Positions 1-9,301 of a stretch of 64,000 nt of DNA are shown here, one piece after another. Both the position numbers and the translations under genes were made by a program. The notes beneath the pieces were generated by a model. The model saw nothing but the letters and a program-made list of their open reading frames with translations, searched no databases and had not been told where the DNA came from. Numbering within the stretch: the first letter of the stretch is position 1; each line of letters opens with the position of its first letter. Origin of the DNA: Calditrichota bacterium (GTDB taxonomy: Bacteria; Electryoneota; RPQS01); the NCBI GenBank assembly GCA_020637445.1, contig JACJVZ010000001.1, positions 868,001 to 932,000 on the forward strand. Direction: 5' to 3'.

Positions 1-1
1 T

Positions 2-277
2 ATCTCGGTAATCACAAATCCCACGACGGGCGGCACCACGGCGAGCTTCTCGATGCTCGGAGACATTATTATCGCGGAGCCCGGCGCATTAATTGGTTTT
101 GCTGGACCGCGTGTGATTAAGCAAACGATTGGACAAGATTTGCCTCCGGGTTTTCAGCGCAGCGAGTTCCTGCTCGAAAAAGGATTTCTCGATCGTATCG
201 TTAAACGGAACGAATTGAAACCGACAATTACTCATTTCTTGAAAGCATTTATGCCGGCACCGGCAGAGACAGCGTGA
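2..277 (+). CDS. accD: Acetyl-CoA carboxylase carboxyltransferase subunit beta, C-terminal part
   Basis: Only the last 91 residues lie in the window; the reading frame is open from base 2. The visible protein begins [20 protein letters not shown], the conserved glycine-rich carboxyltransferase segment of AccD, followed by [20 protein letters not shown], which is also typical. AccD with AccA transfers CO2 from carboxybiotin to acetyl-CoA to make malonyl-CoA, the first committed step of fatty acid synthesis in the cytoplasm. The N-terminal zinc ribbon is off the edge. The stop overlaps the GTG start of surE (GTGA), so the two are probably co-translated. Confidence 0.93.
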   Translation: MSVITNPTTGGTTASFSMLGDIIIAEPGALIGFAGPRVIKQTIGQDLPPGFQRSEFLLEKGFLDRIVKRNELKPTITHFLKAFMPAPAETA

Positions 278-1047
278 TTATACTTATTTCGAACGACGAT
301 GGAGTTCATTCGCCCGGCTTGCACGCGTTGGTGCGGGCTGTTGCGGATTTGGGACAAGTTTGGGTTGTGGCTCCCGATAGGGAGCAATCGGCAGTGGGAC
401 ACTCGATTACGATCGCTGAACCAATCCGGCTGACGGATATGACGGTTGGCGGCGCCTTTCGATCGTTTGCGGTGAGCGGGAGTCCTGCTGACTGCGTAAA
501 ATTGGCATTGTCCGAACTTTTGCCTGAAACGCCTGCACTCGTGATTTCCGGAATCAATCGCGGCGAAAATACTGGAATATCGATCATCTATTCCGGAACT
601 GTATCCGCGGCCACGGAGGGAGCAATCAACGGAATACCCGCGATGGCTGTTTCGCTGGATTCGTTTACCCACGAAGATTTTGGACCTTCAGCGGCAATAG
701 CTCGCCGCGCCGCGCAGCAAGCATTGGCGGACGGTATGCCCGAAGGAACATTGCTAAACGTCAACGTCCCGGCGCTGCCCACGGAGCGTATTCGCGGCAT
801 CAAAGTTATTCGCCAAGGTCAAGGACGCTTCAAAGAGACGTTCTTGAAGCGCAATGATCCGCGTGGCAGAACGTACTACTGGATGGACGGACACAAACTT
901 CCGCTCAATGAAACGGATACGGACGGTACGGCTCTCACCGAAGGATATGTGGCTGTGACACCCATTCACTTTGATTTGACGAATCACGCGGCCTTGCAGC
1001 AGCTCGGCAATTGGTCGGATTTGCTATTGCCTTTGGCGAATTCATGA
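274..1047 (+). CDS. surE: 5'/3'-nucleotidase SurE
   Basis: A 257-residue protein, the usual SurE length. It opens with [19 protein letters not shown], the metal-binding NDDG motif. It also has the serine motif [12 protein letters not shown] (about residues 37-48), [10 protein letters not shown] and the [13 protein letters not shown] segment of the active site. SurE is a metal-dependent survival-associated phosphatase that dephosphorylates nucleoside 5'- and 3'-monophosphates. The GTG start overlaps the accD stop and the TGA overlaps the guaA start as ATGA. Family assignment is secure; the physiological substrate is not known from sequence. Confidence 0.96.
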   Translation: MIILISNDDGVHSPGLHALVRAVADLGQVWVVAPDREQSAVGHSITIAEPIRLTDMTVGGAFRSFAVSGSPADCVKLALSELLPETPALVISGINRGENTGISIIYSGTVSAATEGAINGIPAMAVSLDSFTHEDFGPSAAIARRAAQQALADGMPEGTLLNVNVPALPTERIRGIKVIRQGQGRFKETFLKRNDPRGRTYYWMDGHKLPLNETDTDGTALTEGYVAVTPIHFDLTNHAALQQLGNWSDLLLPLANS

Positions 1048-2585
1048 GACATCCTGAGCGAATTACAATTCTCGATTTCGGCGGTCAAACAACACAACTC
1101 ATCGCGAGGCGGCTGCGCGAGCATGGGGTTTATTGTGAGATTTTGCCGTATAACGCAAAGATTGACGAAATCGCCACGCCCGAGACGAAAGGAATTGTGA
1201 TGTCAGGCGGCCCCTCAAGCGTACACGCGAGCGGCGCGCCTTTTCCGAATCAGAAAGTCTACGATCTCGGCCTACCGATTCTGGGAATCTGCTATGGAAT
1301 GCAGTTGATCGGACAACATTTCGGTACTCCCGTGGTGAAAGGGAGGGCCGGTGAGTTCGGTCCGGCAGAAGTGGAATATTCGCTTGAGAGCGAGCTTCTT
1401 GACGGCATCAACAAGCCGATGAAAGTTTGGATGAACCATGGCGACCATCTTGAAGAAGTGCGCGCACCCTTGTCTCTCATGGGTCGCAGTACGTCCGGGC
1501 TTGTCGCGGCGGTTTGCCATCGAGATCTTGGTGCGTTCGGCGTCCAGTTTCACCCTGAGGTGACTCACACGCCTGAAGGTTCTGCCCTGCTAAGAAACTT
1601 CGCGTTTAACGTGTGCGGCTGCTCCGGAGGTTGGAGCATGGAGTCTTTCATCGAAGAAGCGACGAAGGACATCCGGCGCACAGTAGGTAATCAGAATGTG
1701 CTTTGCGCACTTTCCGGCGGACTGGACTCGGCGGTGACAGCCATGTTGCTGAATCGCGCAATCCCCGGTCAGGTGTTATGTTTTTATGTTGACACGGGAT
1801 TGGGCAGACTGGGCGAACGGGAGCAGATCGAACAAACTTTTAGAGAACATGGTCACATCTCTCTTGAAGTTGTGGAAGCCGCCGACCGATTCTACAATGA
1901 ACTCAAAGGAGTGCTGGAACCGGAACAAAAGCGTAAGATCATCGGCCGTCTGTTTATTGAAGTCTTCCAGGAAGAAGCGGCCCGCCACAATGAAGTGACT
2001 TTTCTTGCTCAAGGAACACTTTATCCCGACGTCATTGAAAGCGTATCGGTAAAAGGGCCGTCCGCGACCATCAAGTCACATCATAACGTCGGTGGGTTAC
2101 CCGAGTCGTTGCATCTGAAACTCATAGAACCTTTGCGCGAATTGTTCAAAGACGAAGCTCGCAATCTCGGGGTACTCTTGGGGCTTCCACGCGCAATAAC
2201 TCACCGTCATCCGTTCCCGGGACCGGGATTGGGCGTTCGCGTGATTGGCGAGGTGACGAAGGATCGCTGCGATATTTTGCGGCAAGCCGACGCCATATTT
2301 ATGCAGGAGTTGCGCGAAGCCAATTGGTACGAACAAACCCGTCAAGCATTCGCGGTGCTTTTGCCGGTTAAGTCGGTCGGTGTTATGGGCGATGAACGAA
2401 CCTATGAAAGCGTGTGTGTGCTGCGTGCGGTCAATACAGACGATTTCATGACGGCAGATTTTACCCGCCTTCCTTACGAACTTCTGGGCCGCACCGCGTC
2501 ACGCATCATAAACGAAGTGCGCGGCATTAATCGCGTGGCCTACGACATCAGTACTAAGCCACCAGCAACCGTGGAGTGGGAATAG
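1044..2585 (+). CDS. guaA: GMP synthase (glutamine-hydrolysing)
   Basis: 513 residues, typical for GuaA. The N-terminal class I glutaminase domain has the nucleophile in GICYGMQL and the His/Glu pair in GVQFHPEVTHT. The central ATP pyrophosphatase domain has the P-loop ALSGGLDSAV. The C-terminal dimerisation domain ends TVEWE, as in the family. It converts XMP to GMP using glutamine and ATP. I chose ATG 1044 because it overlaps the surE stop (ATGA) and gives [15 protein letters not shown], the family start; the 11 codons upstream in frame lie inside surE. Confidence 0.97.
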   Translation: MRHPERITILDFGGQTTQLIARRLREHGVYCEILPYNAKIDEIATPETKGIVMSGGPSSVHASGAPFPNQKVYDLGLPILGICYGMQLIGQHFGTPVVKGRAGEFGPAEVEYSLESELLDGINKPMKVWMNHGDHLEEVRAPLSLMGRSTSGLVAAVCHRDLGAFGVQFHPEVTHTPEGSALLRNFAFNVCGCSGGWSMESFIEEATKDIRRTVGNQNVLCALSGGLDSAVTAMLLNRAIPGQVLCFYVDTGLGRLGEREQIEQTFREHGHISLEVVEAADRFYNELKGVLEPEQKRKIIGRLFIEVFQEEAARHNEVTFLAQGTLYPDVIESVSVKGPSATIKSHHNVGGLPESLHLKLIEPLRELFKDEARNLGVLLGLPRAITHRHPFPGPGLGVRVIGEVTKDRCDILRQADAIFMQELREANWYEQTRQAFAVLLPVKSVGVMGDERTYESVCVLRAVNTDDFMTADFTRLPYELLGRTASRIINEVRGINRVAYDISTKPPATVEWE

Positions 2586-2635
2586 AACCTTGTAACCTCG
2601 TTTCGATTCGAATCAGGTAAAGCAGGAGCCAAACT

Positions 2636-4459
2636 ATGTGTGGAATTATCGGCTACACAGGACAGCGTGAAGTTACTCCAATATTGATTGGCGCGTTGAA
2701 ACGCATGGAGTACCGGGGCTACGACTCTGCAGGAGTTGCGGTCGTCAACGGCAATCTGAATATTGTAAAAGATTCGGGGAAAGTCTCGAATCTTGAGCAG
2801 CTTGTCCGCGAATCGTCACTGTCGGGTAAGTCCGGAATTGGGCATACGCGTTGGGCGACACACGGCGTGCCGAATCAAGTCAATGCGCATCCGCATACGG
2901 ATGAAGATAAATCCATTGCACTCGTACACAACGGGATCATCGAGAACTACAACGCCCTCAGGCACGAATTGGGCAAATCCGGGCACGAGTTCGTAACTGA
3001 GACGGATACGGAGACCGTCGCGCACCTGATAGAGGAACTCTATTCCGGTGATTTTGCGGAGGCCGTTACAAAAGCCTTGCGGCTCGTTAAAGGGACGTAC
3101 GGTTTTGCGATTGTCAACAAGAACCACCCGGGAATGATCATCGCTGCGCGTATGGGATCGCCGATGGTGATAGGCCACGGAGATGGCGAAAATTTTGTAG
3201 CGTCTGATCCAGCCGCATTTTTGCATTTTACGCGCGACGTGACGTATCTCGAGGATGGTGAAATCGCGATTATTACTCCGGAAAAGGTCGTCTACCGCAA
3301 TCTGGCCGATGAGCCTATAGACAAGGAGCTTGAGCAGATCACGTTTGACATCGCCGCTATCGAAAAAGGCGGATTCTCACATTTCATGTTAAAAGAGATT
3401 TGCGAGCAGCCGCAGACCGTCGCGGATTCGATGCGCGGCCGCCTTTTGCTCGACGAAGGAACAGTGAAATTTGGCGGCATGACTGCGGTTCGAGAGACTC
3501 TTCAGAATGCCAAGCGAGTGCTGTTTCTTGGCTGTGGAACAAGTTGGCACGCAGGACTGGTCGGCGAGTACTTGATCGAGGAGCTTGCTGGTATTCCCGC
3601 CGAGGTGGAATACGCCTCGGAGTTTCGCTATCGTTCGCCGGTGCTTGAACCGGGGACAGTTGCTTTTGCGATTTCTCAATCAGGTGAAACTGCCGATACG
3701 CTCGCGGCAATTCGCGAGGCGAAACGGCACGGTACTCCTGTTTTTGGTATTTGCAACGTTGTAGGTTCGTCCATCGCGCGTGAAACGGACGCTGGAATCT
3801 TTCTTCATGCCGGACCGGAAATAGGTGTGGCGTCGACTAAGGCTTTCACGTCACAAATTACCGTGCTGTTCATGCTGGCGCTTCAGATGGGCAGAAGCCG
3901 TCGCGTCGGTGCCGGGCGCGGTCGTGAATTAGTTCAAGAGCTCAAGAACATTCCAAACAAGATTTCCCGCATACTTGCTTCGCGTGAGCGCATCGAAACA
4001 ATCGCGCATCGCTACAAAGACAGCCGCAATTTCCTGTATCTTGGCCGTGGACTAAATTTCCCCGTTGCACTTGAGGGCGCCCTAAAGCTAAAGGAAATTT
4101 CGTACGTTCACGCCGAAGGCTATCCTGCCGCTGAAATGAAGCACGGTCCAATCGCGTTGATCGACAATGACATGCCGGTCGTGTTTATTGCGACGAAAGA
4201 TGGGACGTACGAAAAGGTACTTTCCAATATAGAAGAAGTGCGCGCCCGCGGAGGTCAAGTCTTGGTGATCGCCACAGAAGGTGATACGGAAGTTGCAAGG
4301 CGCGCCACCGAGGTACTGTATGTTCCGGAAACGGACCCGCTTTTGACCCCCTTGTTGACGGTTGTACCGCTGCAGCTGCTTTCCTACTACATGGCCGTTC
4401 ATCGCGGATGCGACGTGGACCAACCCCGAAATCTTGCCAAGAGTGTCACAGTTGAATAG
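2636..4459 (+). CDS. glmS: Glutamine-fructose-6-phosphate aminotransferase (isomerising)
   Basis: 607 residues. The catalytic Cys2 of the N-terminal Ntn glutaminase is exposed after Met removal (MCGIIGY). Two SIS sugar-isomerase domains follow (about 290-420 and 460-595), and the protein ends AKSVTVE, the canonical GlmS C-terminus. It makes glucosamine-6-phosphate, the entry to UDP-GlcNAc for peptidoglycan and lipid A, which suits the envelope genes nearby. A GCAGGAG ribosome binding site precedes the ATG. The 50-bp gap after guaA shows no clear promoter or glmS ribozyme. Confidence 0.97.
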   Translation: MCGIIGYTGQREVTPILIGALKRMEYRGYDSAGVAVVNGNLNIVKDSGKVSNLEQLVRESSLSGKSGIGHTRWATHGVPNQVNAHPHTDEDKSIALVHNGIIENYNALRHELGKSGHEFVTETDTETVAHLIEELYSGDFAEAVTKALRLVKGTYGFAIVNKNHPGMIIAARMGSPMVIGHGDGENFVASDPAAFLHFTRDVTYLEDGEIAIITPEKVVYRNLADEPIDKELEQITFDIAAIEKGGFSHFMLKEICEQPQTVADSMRGRLLLDEGTVKFGGMTAVRETLQNAKRVLFLGCGTSWHAGLVGEYLIEELAGIPAEVEYASEFRYRSPVLEPGTVAFAISQSGETADTLAAIREAKRHGTPVFGICNVVGSSIARETDAGIFLHAGPEIGVASTKAFTSQITVLFMLALQMGRSRRVGAGRGRELVQELKNIPNKISRILASRERIETIAHRYKDSRNFLYLGRGLNFPVALEGALKLKEISYVHAEGYPAAEMKHGPIALIDNDMPVVFIATKDGTYEKVLSNIEEVRARGGQVLVIATEGDTEVARRATEVLYVPETDPLLTPLLTVVPLQLLSYYMAVHRGCDVDQPRNLAKSVTVE

Positions 4460-6071
4460 AGTTGTCAGTTGTCTGATCTGCCTGTTTTTTGCCGCACAGG
4501 TGTTCGCATCTCAAAGTCCGGAATTGCGGCAAGCGATTGGCCTTTTCGAGTCCAAAGATTTTGAAGGTGCGCGCCGGTCGGCAGAAACGATTTTGCTTTC
4601 GGGGCGCGGAGGCGAGCTTGAAGCTGCACTCTATTTGCTTGTCAGGATTAACCTTGCTACCGGACAACCCGAACGGGCAGGCCGGGGCGCCGACCGATTG
4701 CTGCAGGCTTTTCCCTCTGGTGAGTATTACGAATACGCTCGCTTCGCCCGCGGAGAGAGTGAGTTTTTACTGGGCAATCTAAGCGAGTCGCGCGATGATT
4801 TGCAATGGTGTGCGGACAGCGCGAACGACTCTCGCCTGTCCAGCCGGGCCCAAAGTATCTTGGAGGAACGGTCAGAATTCGATCCCAAAGAGTACCTGTT
4901 TCCGCAAAGCAAGGCTGCAACCATGCGGGACGTGCAGGGATCAGAGTACCGTCCCAAAGTGCGGTTGCTCCTGGCATTCCCTGACGTTGGTGATCCGGCA
5001 CCGGATCAACTGGAGTCTGCCTTCAAACTTGCGGCAAGTCACATTGACAAATACGATGTGGACGTTGTGCGAGCAGGCAGCGCATATTCCGCGGTGCAAA
5101 CGCTCGACCAAACCGCAAAAGACGGCTATGACCTGTTGATTTTCGCGGGTGATGAAGGTTCGGCGACTTCAATTGCAATTGCCAATGCGGAGCATGACTT
5201 TCCAATCCTCAAGCTAACAAGCACGTCACGATCTCTGGCTCCGTTTTCCACGGGAATGGTCGAGTTTCTTGCGAGTCAGGAATCGCAGGCTGCACATGCT
5301 GCTCGTTTTGCCGCGAACGACCTTGAAATCCGCCATGGCATCATGTTGACGCCGACCAGTGACCTGGGCGCAGCTCAAAAGAGCGGATTTGAGCGGTGCG
5401 AGGACTTTGGTCTGGTACTTGACGCCGAAGTTGAATATCCAGCTGGCGCGAGCAGTATTCGACCCGAGCTCTACGACGTGATGTCGGCTCCGGATAGGCT
5501 TGATCGCGGCGGTGAGCTTGTCGAAACAGTCTTGTCACGCAAAGAACGCGAAAAACTTCTTGGGCCGGACGGCAAAGGCGAGATTAGCACGCGCGCGCTT
5601 GCCGCAACAAGTGTTGGACCGGAGGCTTTCTTCTTTTCGGTGCCGGGAGAACAAATCAACAATTACTGCAGTCAATTGGGAAGAATTCCAGACGGGATGA
5701 CCTTGATTGGCAACAGCTCTTGGTTGGACGAACGCTCGCTTTTGACGCAGACCACAATAACCGAGGATATGTACGTCGTCGTTCCCCTGTTGCCCTTTGC
5801 CGATCGCTACACGGAACTATATGAATCCATCAAGGACGAACTCGAGTTCGAGGTTAGTCCATGGGAACTCTTAGGAATCGATGCTGCGGACTTTGTTTCT
5901 GCGGCATTCTCAAGGCAGTTTGCAAGCGGTGCGGATTTCGTTGATGCCGCGCGTGAAGTAGGGAATTTCAGCGGTGCTGCCGTTTCAGTGGACATCTCTG
6001 CAAGCGGCGAAAATAGCCTCGCCAGGATGCTTCAATTTGACGGTGAAGAGTTTCATCCGGTCAAGAAGTGA
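4452..6071 (+). CDS. Exported TPR plus periplasmic-binding-fold protein, possibly LpoA-like
   Basis: 539 residues from TTG 4452. The N-terminus (MNRVVSCLICLFFAAQVFA) is a signal peptide. Residues about 20-150 are helical repeats in the TPR style (FESKDFEGARRSAETILLSG). From about 175 onward the sequence resembles a type 1 periplasmic binding fold (VRLLLAFPDVGDPAPDQLES, then YDLLIFAGDEGSATSIAIA). TPR followed by this fold is the architecture of the peptidoglycan synthase activator LpoA, and glmS and uppP are its neighbours, so a cell-wall role is a reasonable inference. A branched-chain amino acid binding-type receptor is the alternative. AAGAG lies 9 bases before the TTG; GTG 4443 is a possible earlier start. 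Confidence 0.6.
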   Translation: MNRVVSCLICLFFAAQVFASQSPELRQAIGLFESKDFEGARRSAETILLSGRGGELEAALYLLVRINLATGQPERAGRGADRLLQAFPSGEYYEYARFARGESEFLLGNLSESRDDLQWCADSANDSRLSSRAQSILEERSEFDPKEYLFPQSKAATMRDVQGSEYRPKVRLLLAFPDVGDPAPDQLESAFKLAASHIDKYDVDVVRAGSAYSAVQTLDQTAKDGYDLLIFAGDEGSATSIAIANAEHDFPILKLTSTSRSLAPFSTGMVEFLASQESQAAHAARFAANDLEIRHGIMLTPTSDLGAAQKSGFERCEDFGLVLDAEVEYPAGASSIRPELYDVMSAPDRLDRGGELVETVLSRKEREKLLGPDGKGEISTRALAATSVGPEAFFFSVPGEQINNYCSQLGRIPDGMTLIGNSSWLDERSLLTQTTITEDMYVVVPLLPFADRYTELYESIKDELEFEVSPWELLGIDAADFVSAAFSRQFASGADFVDAAREVGNFSGAAVSVDISASGENSLARMLQFDGEEFHPVKK

Positions 6072-6859
6072 GCTACTGGGACGCGATTATACTTGGCATT
6101 GCGCAGGGGCTCACTGAGTTTTTGCCGGTTTCGAGTTCTGGACATCTTGTAGTCCTTCAAAACTTGCTGGGTTTCCGTGAGCCGCTGCTGACCTTCGACA
6201 TCATGGTGCATTTGGGGACGTTGGCCGCCGTTCCTATCTACTATAGAAAGAAACTGCTGTCCCTCGTGACTGGACTCTTTGGCTCCGCGCGCGCGCAGGC
6301 TGTTCGCACCATTGTCTTGATTGGTATTGCAACTGTGCCTGCCGTTGTGATCGGTCTCGCATTCAAAGACGCGATCGAGGGAGCCTTCGGCGATCCGCTT
6401 TTTGTTGCGTTGATGTGGTTCCTGTTTGGAATTCTCGCGATTGTTAGCACTCGGTGGACGAAGGGGACTCGCGAATTCGAGAGTCTGAGCTTTTTTGAAG
6501 CATTCTTAATCGGCTGCGCGCAGTCCGTGGCGATTCTGCCCGGCGTATCACGTTCAGGTTCGACGATTATTGCTGGAATGACACGAGGAGTAATGCCTGC
6601 CGCGGCAGCGAACTTCTCGTTCTTGATGGCGATTCCCGCGATTGGGGGAGCGGGTGTACTTCAGCTCAAAGAAGCCGACTTGAGTTCGCTTGCCGATCCC
6701 GTGATGCTTGTGGGCGGAGTGGTTTCTTTCGTTGTGGGTTACGCGGCCATAGCGTGGCTGCTGAAACTCTTGAGTCGCGGAATAATCCGTCCTTTTGGAA
6801 TCTACTGTGTTGCCGTTTCTATTTTGACGTTTGTTTTTTTGAACATTTCTGGAAAATGA
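6068..6859 (+). CDS. uppP: Undecaprenyl-diphosphatase (BacA family)
   Basis: 263 residues, largely hydrophobic with about eight membrane segments. Signatures are GLTEFLPVSSSGHL near the N-terminus and PGVSRSGSTII in the second half, the two active-site blocks of UppP. The enzyme removes a phosphate from undecaprenyl diphosphate so that the lipid carrier can be reused for peptidoglycan and O-antigen assembly; it also confers bacitracin tolerance. GTG 6068 overlaps the previous stop (GTGA). UppS, which makes the same carrier de novo, is encoded at 27189. Confidence 0.95.
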   Translation: MSYWDAIILGIAQGLTEFLPVSSSGHLVVLQNLLGFREPLLTFDIMVHLGTLAAVPIYYRKKLLSLVTGLFGSARAQAVRTIVLIGIATVPAVVIGLAFKDAIEGAFGDPLFVALMWFLFGILAIVSTRWTKGTREFESLSFFEAFLIGCAQSVAILPGVSRSGSTIIAGMTRGVMPAAAANFSFLMAIPAIGGAGVLQLKEADLSSLADPVMLVGGVVSFVVGYAAIAWLLKLLSRGIIRPFGIYCVAVSILTFVFLNISGK

Positions 6860-6870
6860 TTTAGATTTTG

Positions 6871-7638
6871 ATGTTGAAACTTTCTGAAAACTCCCGTCCG
6901 GTTGTGGGTATATCTCCCGGTTTTGCAGGTCCTGATCCTTCGCGCAAATTTGCGCAAGCGGGCCGTATCGTATTCTGTGATTTGAATTACACCGAAGGCG
7001 TAGAAAACGCCGGCGGAATGCCGTTCTTGATTCCATTCACTTCCGACCAAGAGCAGATAGAACGTGTTGCTGATCATATTGACGGACTCGTTCTAATCGG
7101 TGGGGTGGACGTTCACCCAAAACATTATGGCCAGACGCTCGAACCGACGGAGCAGCAGCCGGTCGATGAACGCGATGAATTCGAATTCCGCTTTCTCGAT
7201 GCTTTTTTGAAGCGCGAGAAACCGATCTTCGCCATTTGCCGGGGTTTTCAAGTCATCAATATCGCGCTCTGTGGAACTCTGGTTCAAGACATTCCCTCCA
7301 AGTTAGGGCCGGTTCATCACCTGCAGACTCCGGGTTCGCAAACGGTTGCACACCAAGTGACGCTTGATCAAGGTAGTATGATACACAAGATACTTGGCGA
7401 GACGTTGATTGACGTCAATAGTTTTCACCATCAGACCATTGACAAGTTGGGAAATGGGCTGCGCGCCGTCGGAAGGTCGGAAGAGGGTTTGATAGAAGTG
7501 TTTGAACACGAATCACACCCTTATCTGATCGCCGTGCAGTGGCATCCGGAAAGAATGCGGAACTCAGAACAGCAGAAAATGCTGTTCAATGATTTTGTCA
7601 AGGCTTGCAGTCGTGAACAGCTCGAGCTGGTTAGCTGA
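6871..7638 (+). CDS. Class I glutamine amidotransferase-like (peptidase C26, PuuD-type)
   Basis: 255 residues. The nucleophile Cys123 sits in FAICRGFQVIN and the His225/Glu227 pair in VQWHPERM, the triad of gamma-glutamyl hydrolases of the PuuD/C26 group. VVGISPG and LVLIGGVDVHP are also typical. PuuD cleaves gamma-glutamyl-GABA in putrescine breakdown, but no other puu gene is here, so the substrate is uncertain. ATG 6871 is preferred over the in-frame TTG directly before it. The 3' end overlaps holA in another frame. Confidence 0.85.
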   Translation: MLKLSENSRPVVGISPGFAGPDPSRKFAQAGRIVFCDLNYTEGVENAGGMPFLIPFTSDQEQIERVADHIDGLVLIGGVDVHPKHYGQTLEPTEQQPVDERDEFEFRFLDAFLKREKPIFAICRGFQVINIALCGTLVQDIPSKLGPVHHLQTPGSQTVAHQVTLDQGSMIHKILGETLIDVNSFHHQTIDKLGNGLRAVGRSEEGLIEVFEHESHPYLIAVQWHPERMRNSEQQKMLFNDFVKACSREQLELVS

Positions 7639-8698
7639 AGCTCTTCCTGCTTTTCGCAGCCTGAAGAAGGCCATCGCGAAAAAGGACGTCGCTCCAGTGA
7701 TCATGCTGGGCGGTACGGAGGAGTATGCACTCGGCGAAGCAAAAGATCTGGTGCTTGAGTATCTTTTGCAAGGCGCATCAGCGGACTTTGATTTCTTTGA
7801 AGCGGAAGCGTCCGCAGTCAGCGCAGGCGACTTGAATGAGCAGTTGGTAGCTTTGCCGATGTTCGGCGAGCGGCGCGTGGTTGTTCTGCACGATCCGGAA
7901 AGCGGCCGGAAAGATGAAGCAAAGCAGAATTTGCTGAAGCGCTACGCAGCGAACCCATCGCCGACGACAACGCTCTTGTTTGTGCAGCCGCTTGAAAGAA
8001 GGCCCAACAAGCGTGAGCAGGCCGCGTTGCAGAATACTCCGAATAGCTATTGGTTCTTTGATCTAAAGAGCGATGAGATTGCAAAGTTTATTCGCAGCTT
8101 TGTCACTGACAGCAAGAAATCCATCGCAAGTAACGCCGTAGATTATCTGATTGAGAGTTCATCGTCTCAGCTCAGAGACCTGAAAGCCAAACTGGACCAT
8201 CTCGTACTTTACTCAGGGGTTGAACAAGAGATAACAATTGAGATGGCCATGCGCGCCACGGGAATCACGGCTGAAGTCGACATGTTCGGCTTTGACGATG
8301 CTCTTTTGGACGGGAATGCCTCCCGAGTATTAAGAGAGGCCCGCGAGCTGTTGGACAAAGGCATGGAAGAATTAGCTCTTTTGGGTCGTTTGCGTTCGAC
8401 CATATCCAGAATCTGGATTTGCGGTGGATTGGCCGCACGGCGGGCAAGTGACGACGAGTTCCGCTTAGTCCTTGGTGGGCAAGTATTTAAAAAATCAAGT
8501 TTTATTAGTGCATCAAGACGAATTGGTGACCATCAAGTACAAGACTTGCTTTTAAATCTCCTTCAAATAGAGATGCACGCAAAATCAAAATCCTCATCTG
8601 TAAGGCCATTTATGTTCGAGTGGTTGTGGCTGGCTACGGCTGGAAAAAAGACCGGAACCTCCGGAACCTTGGCTAATCAATGGGAGTATGTCAGGTAG
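7613..8698 (+). CDS. holA: DNA polymerase III subunit delta
   Basis: 361 residues from GTG 7613. The protein follows the HolA pattern: an N-terminal segment ending in VAPVIMLGGTEEYALGEAKD, DFFEAEA after the first helix pair, VVVLHDPESG, a middle region RELRDLKAKLDHLVLY-like around residue 195, and VDMFGFDDALLDGNASRVL before the C-terminal collar domain. Delta opens the beta clamp during loading. GTG 7613 (AAGG nine bases upstream) gives the family-like N-terminus; ATG 7589 is an alternative eight codons earlier. It overlaps the end of the amidotransferase gene. Confidence 0.86.
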   Translation: MNSSSWLAEALPAFRSLKKAIAKKDVAPVIMLGGTEEYALGEAKDLVLEYLLQGASADFDFFEAEASAVSAGDLNEQLVALPMFGERRVVVLHDPESGRKDEAKQNLLKRYAANPSPTTTLLFVQPLERRPNKREQAALQNTPNSYWFFDLKSDEIAKFIRSFVTDSKKSIASNAVDYLIESSSSQLRDLKAKLDHLVLYSGVEQEITIEMAMRATGITAEVDMFGFDDALLDGNASRVLREARELLDKGMEELALLGRLRSTISRIWICGGLAARRASDDEFRLVLGGQVFKKSSFISASRRIGDHQVQDLLLNLLQIEMHAKSKSSSVRPFMFEWLWLATAGKKTGTSGTLANQWEYVR

Positions 8699-8701
8699 GC
8701 G

Positions 8702-9301
8702 ATGAACGACAAGCCGATAGCGTCGCAAACCGACGAAGAACTTATAGCCGCGTTTCAGCAGGAAAATGCTGCGGCATTTGACGAGATTGTTCGTCGGTAT
8801 CGTGACCCGCTCTATAACTTTGTGGTCCGGCTGCTGGGGGATACCCTCTTCAGCGAGGACGTGGTTCAGGAGACCTTTGTACGGGTCTACCGGAACAAGC
8901 ACCGCTATCACCAGGTGGCGAAGTTTTCGACATGGATCTATACGATTGCGTCGAACTTAGCCAAGACCGAATTGCGGCGGCGCAAAGTTCGAAATTTCTT
9001 CTCGATCAGTTCCAAAGGGAACGAAGAACGCGACTACGACATTCAAGATCAGGGCGTCGACGTCGAGAAGGAAGTGGATGGAAGAGTGCGTACGGAACTG
9101 ATCCTTCGCGAGATCGAGAAACTTCCGTATCATTTTAGAGAAGCCGTCTTGCTCAGAGACGTGCAGGATCTCTCATATGAAGAGATAGCAGAAGTGTTAC
9201 AGGTGCCGCTAGGTACCGTCAAATCTCGGGTGAACAGAGGGAGAACCCGCTTGCAACAAGTTTTAAAGTTTTTGGCGAACGAGGAGTCAGATCGTGACTA
9301 A
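8702..9301 (+). CDS. RNA polymerase ECF-type sigma factor (RpoE-like)
   Basis: 199 residues. Region 2 spans about 20-90 with DEIVRRYRDPLYNFVVRLLG and the core-binding AEDVVQETF-like block (SEDVVQETFVRVYRNKHRY). Region 4 spans about 135-190 with LPYHFREAVLLRDVQDLSYE and the helix-turn-helix IAEVLQVPLGTVKSRVNRGR. There is no region 1 or 3, so it is an extracytoplasmic-function sigma factor. The next gene overlaps its 3' end by eight bases and looks like its anti-sigma factor, so the signal is probably an envelope stress. Confidence 0.93.
   Translation: MNDKPIASQTDEELIAAFQQENAAAFDEIVRRYRDPLYNFVVRLLGDTLFSEDVVQETFVRVYRNKHRYHQVAKFSTWIYTIASNLAKTELRRRKVRNFFSISSKGNEERDYDIQDQGVDVEKEVDGRVRTELILREIEKLPYHFREAVLLRDVQDLSYEEIAEVLQVPLGTVKSRVNRGRTRLQQVLKFLANEESDRD

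Noticed and set aside
2586..2635. glmS ribozyme or promoter upstream of glmS
   Set aside because: The gap is only 50 bases, too short for the ribozyme core, and holds no convincing -35/-10 pair.
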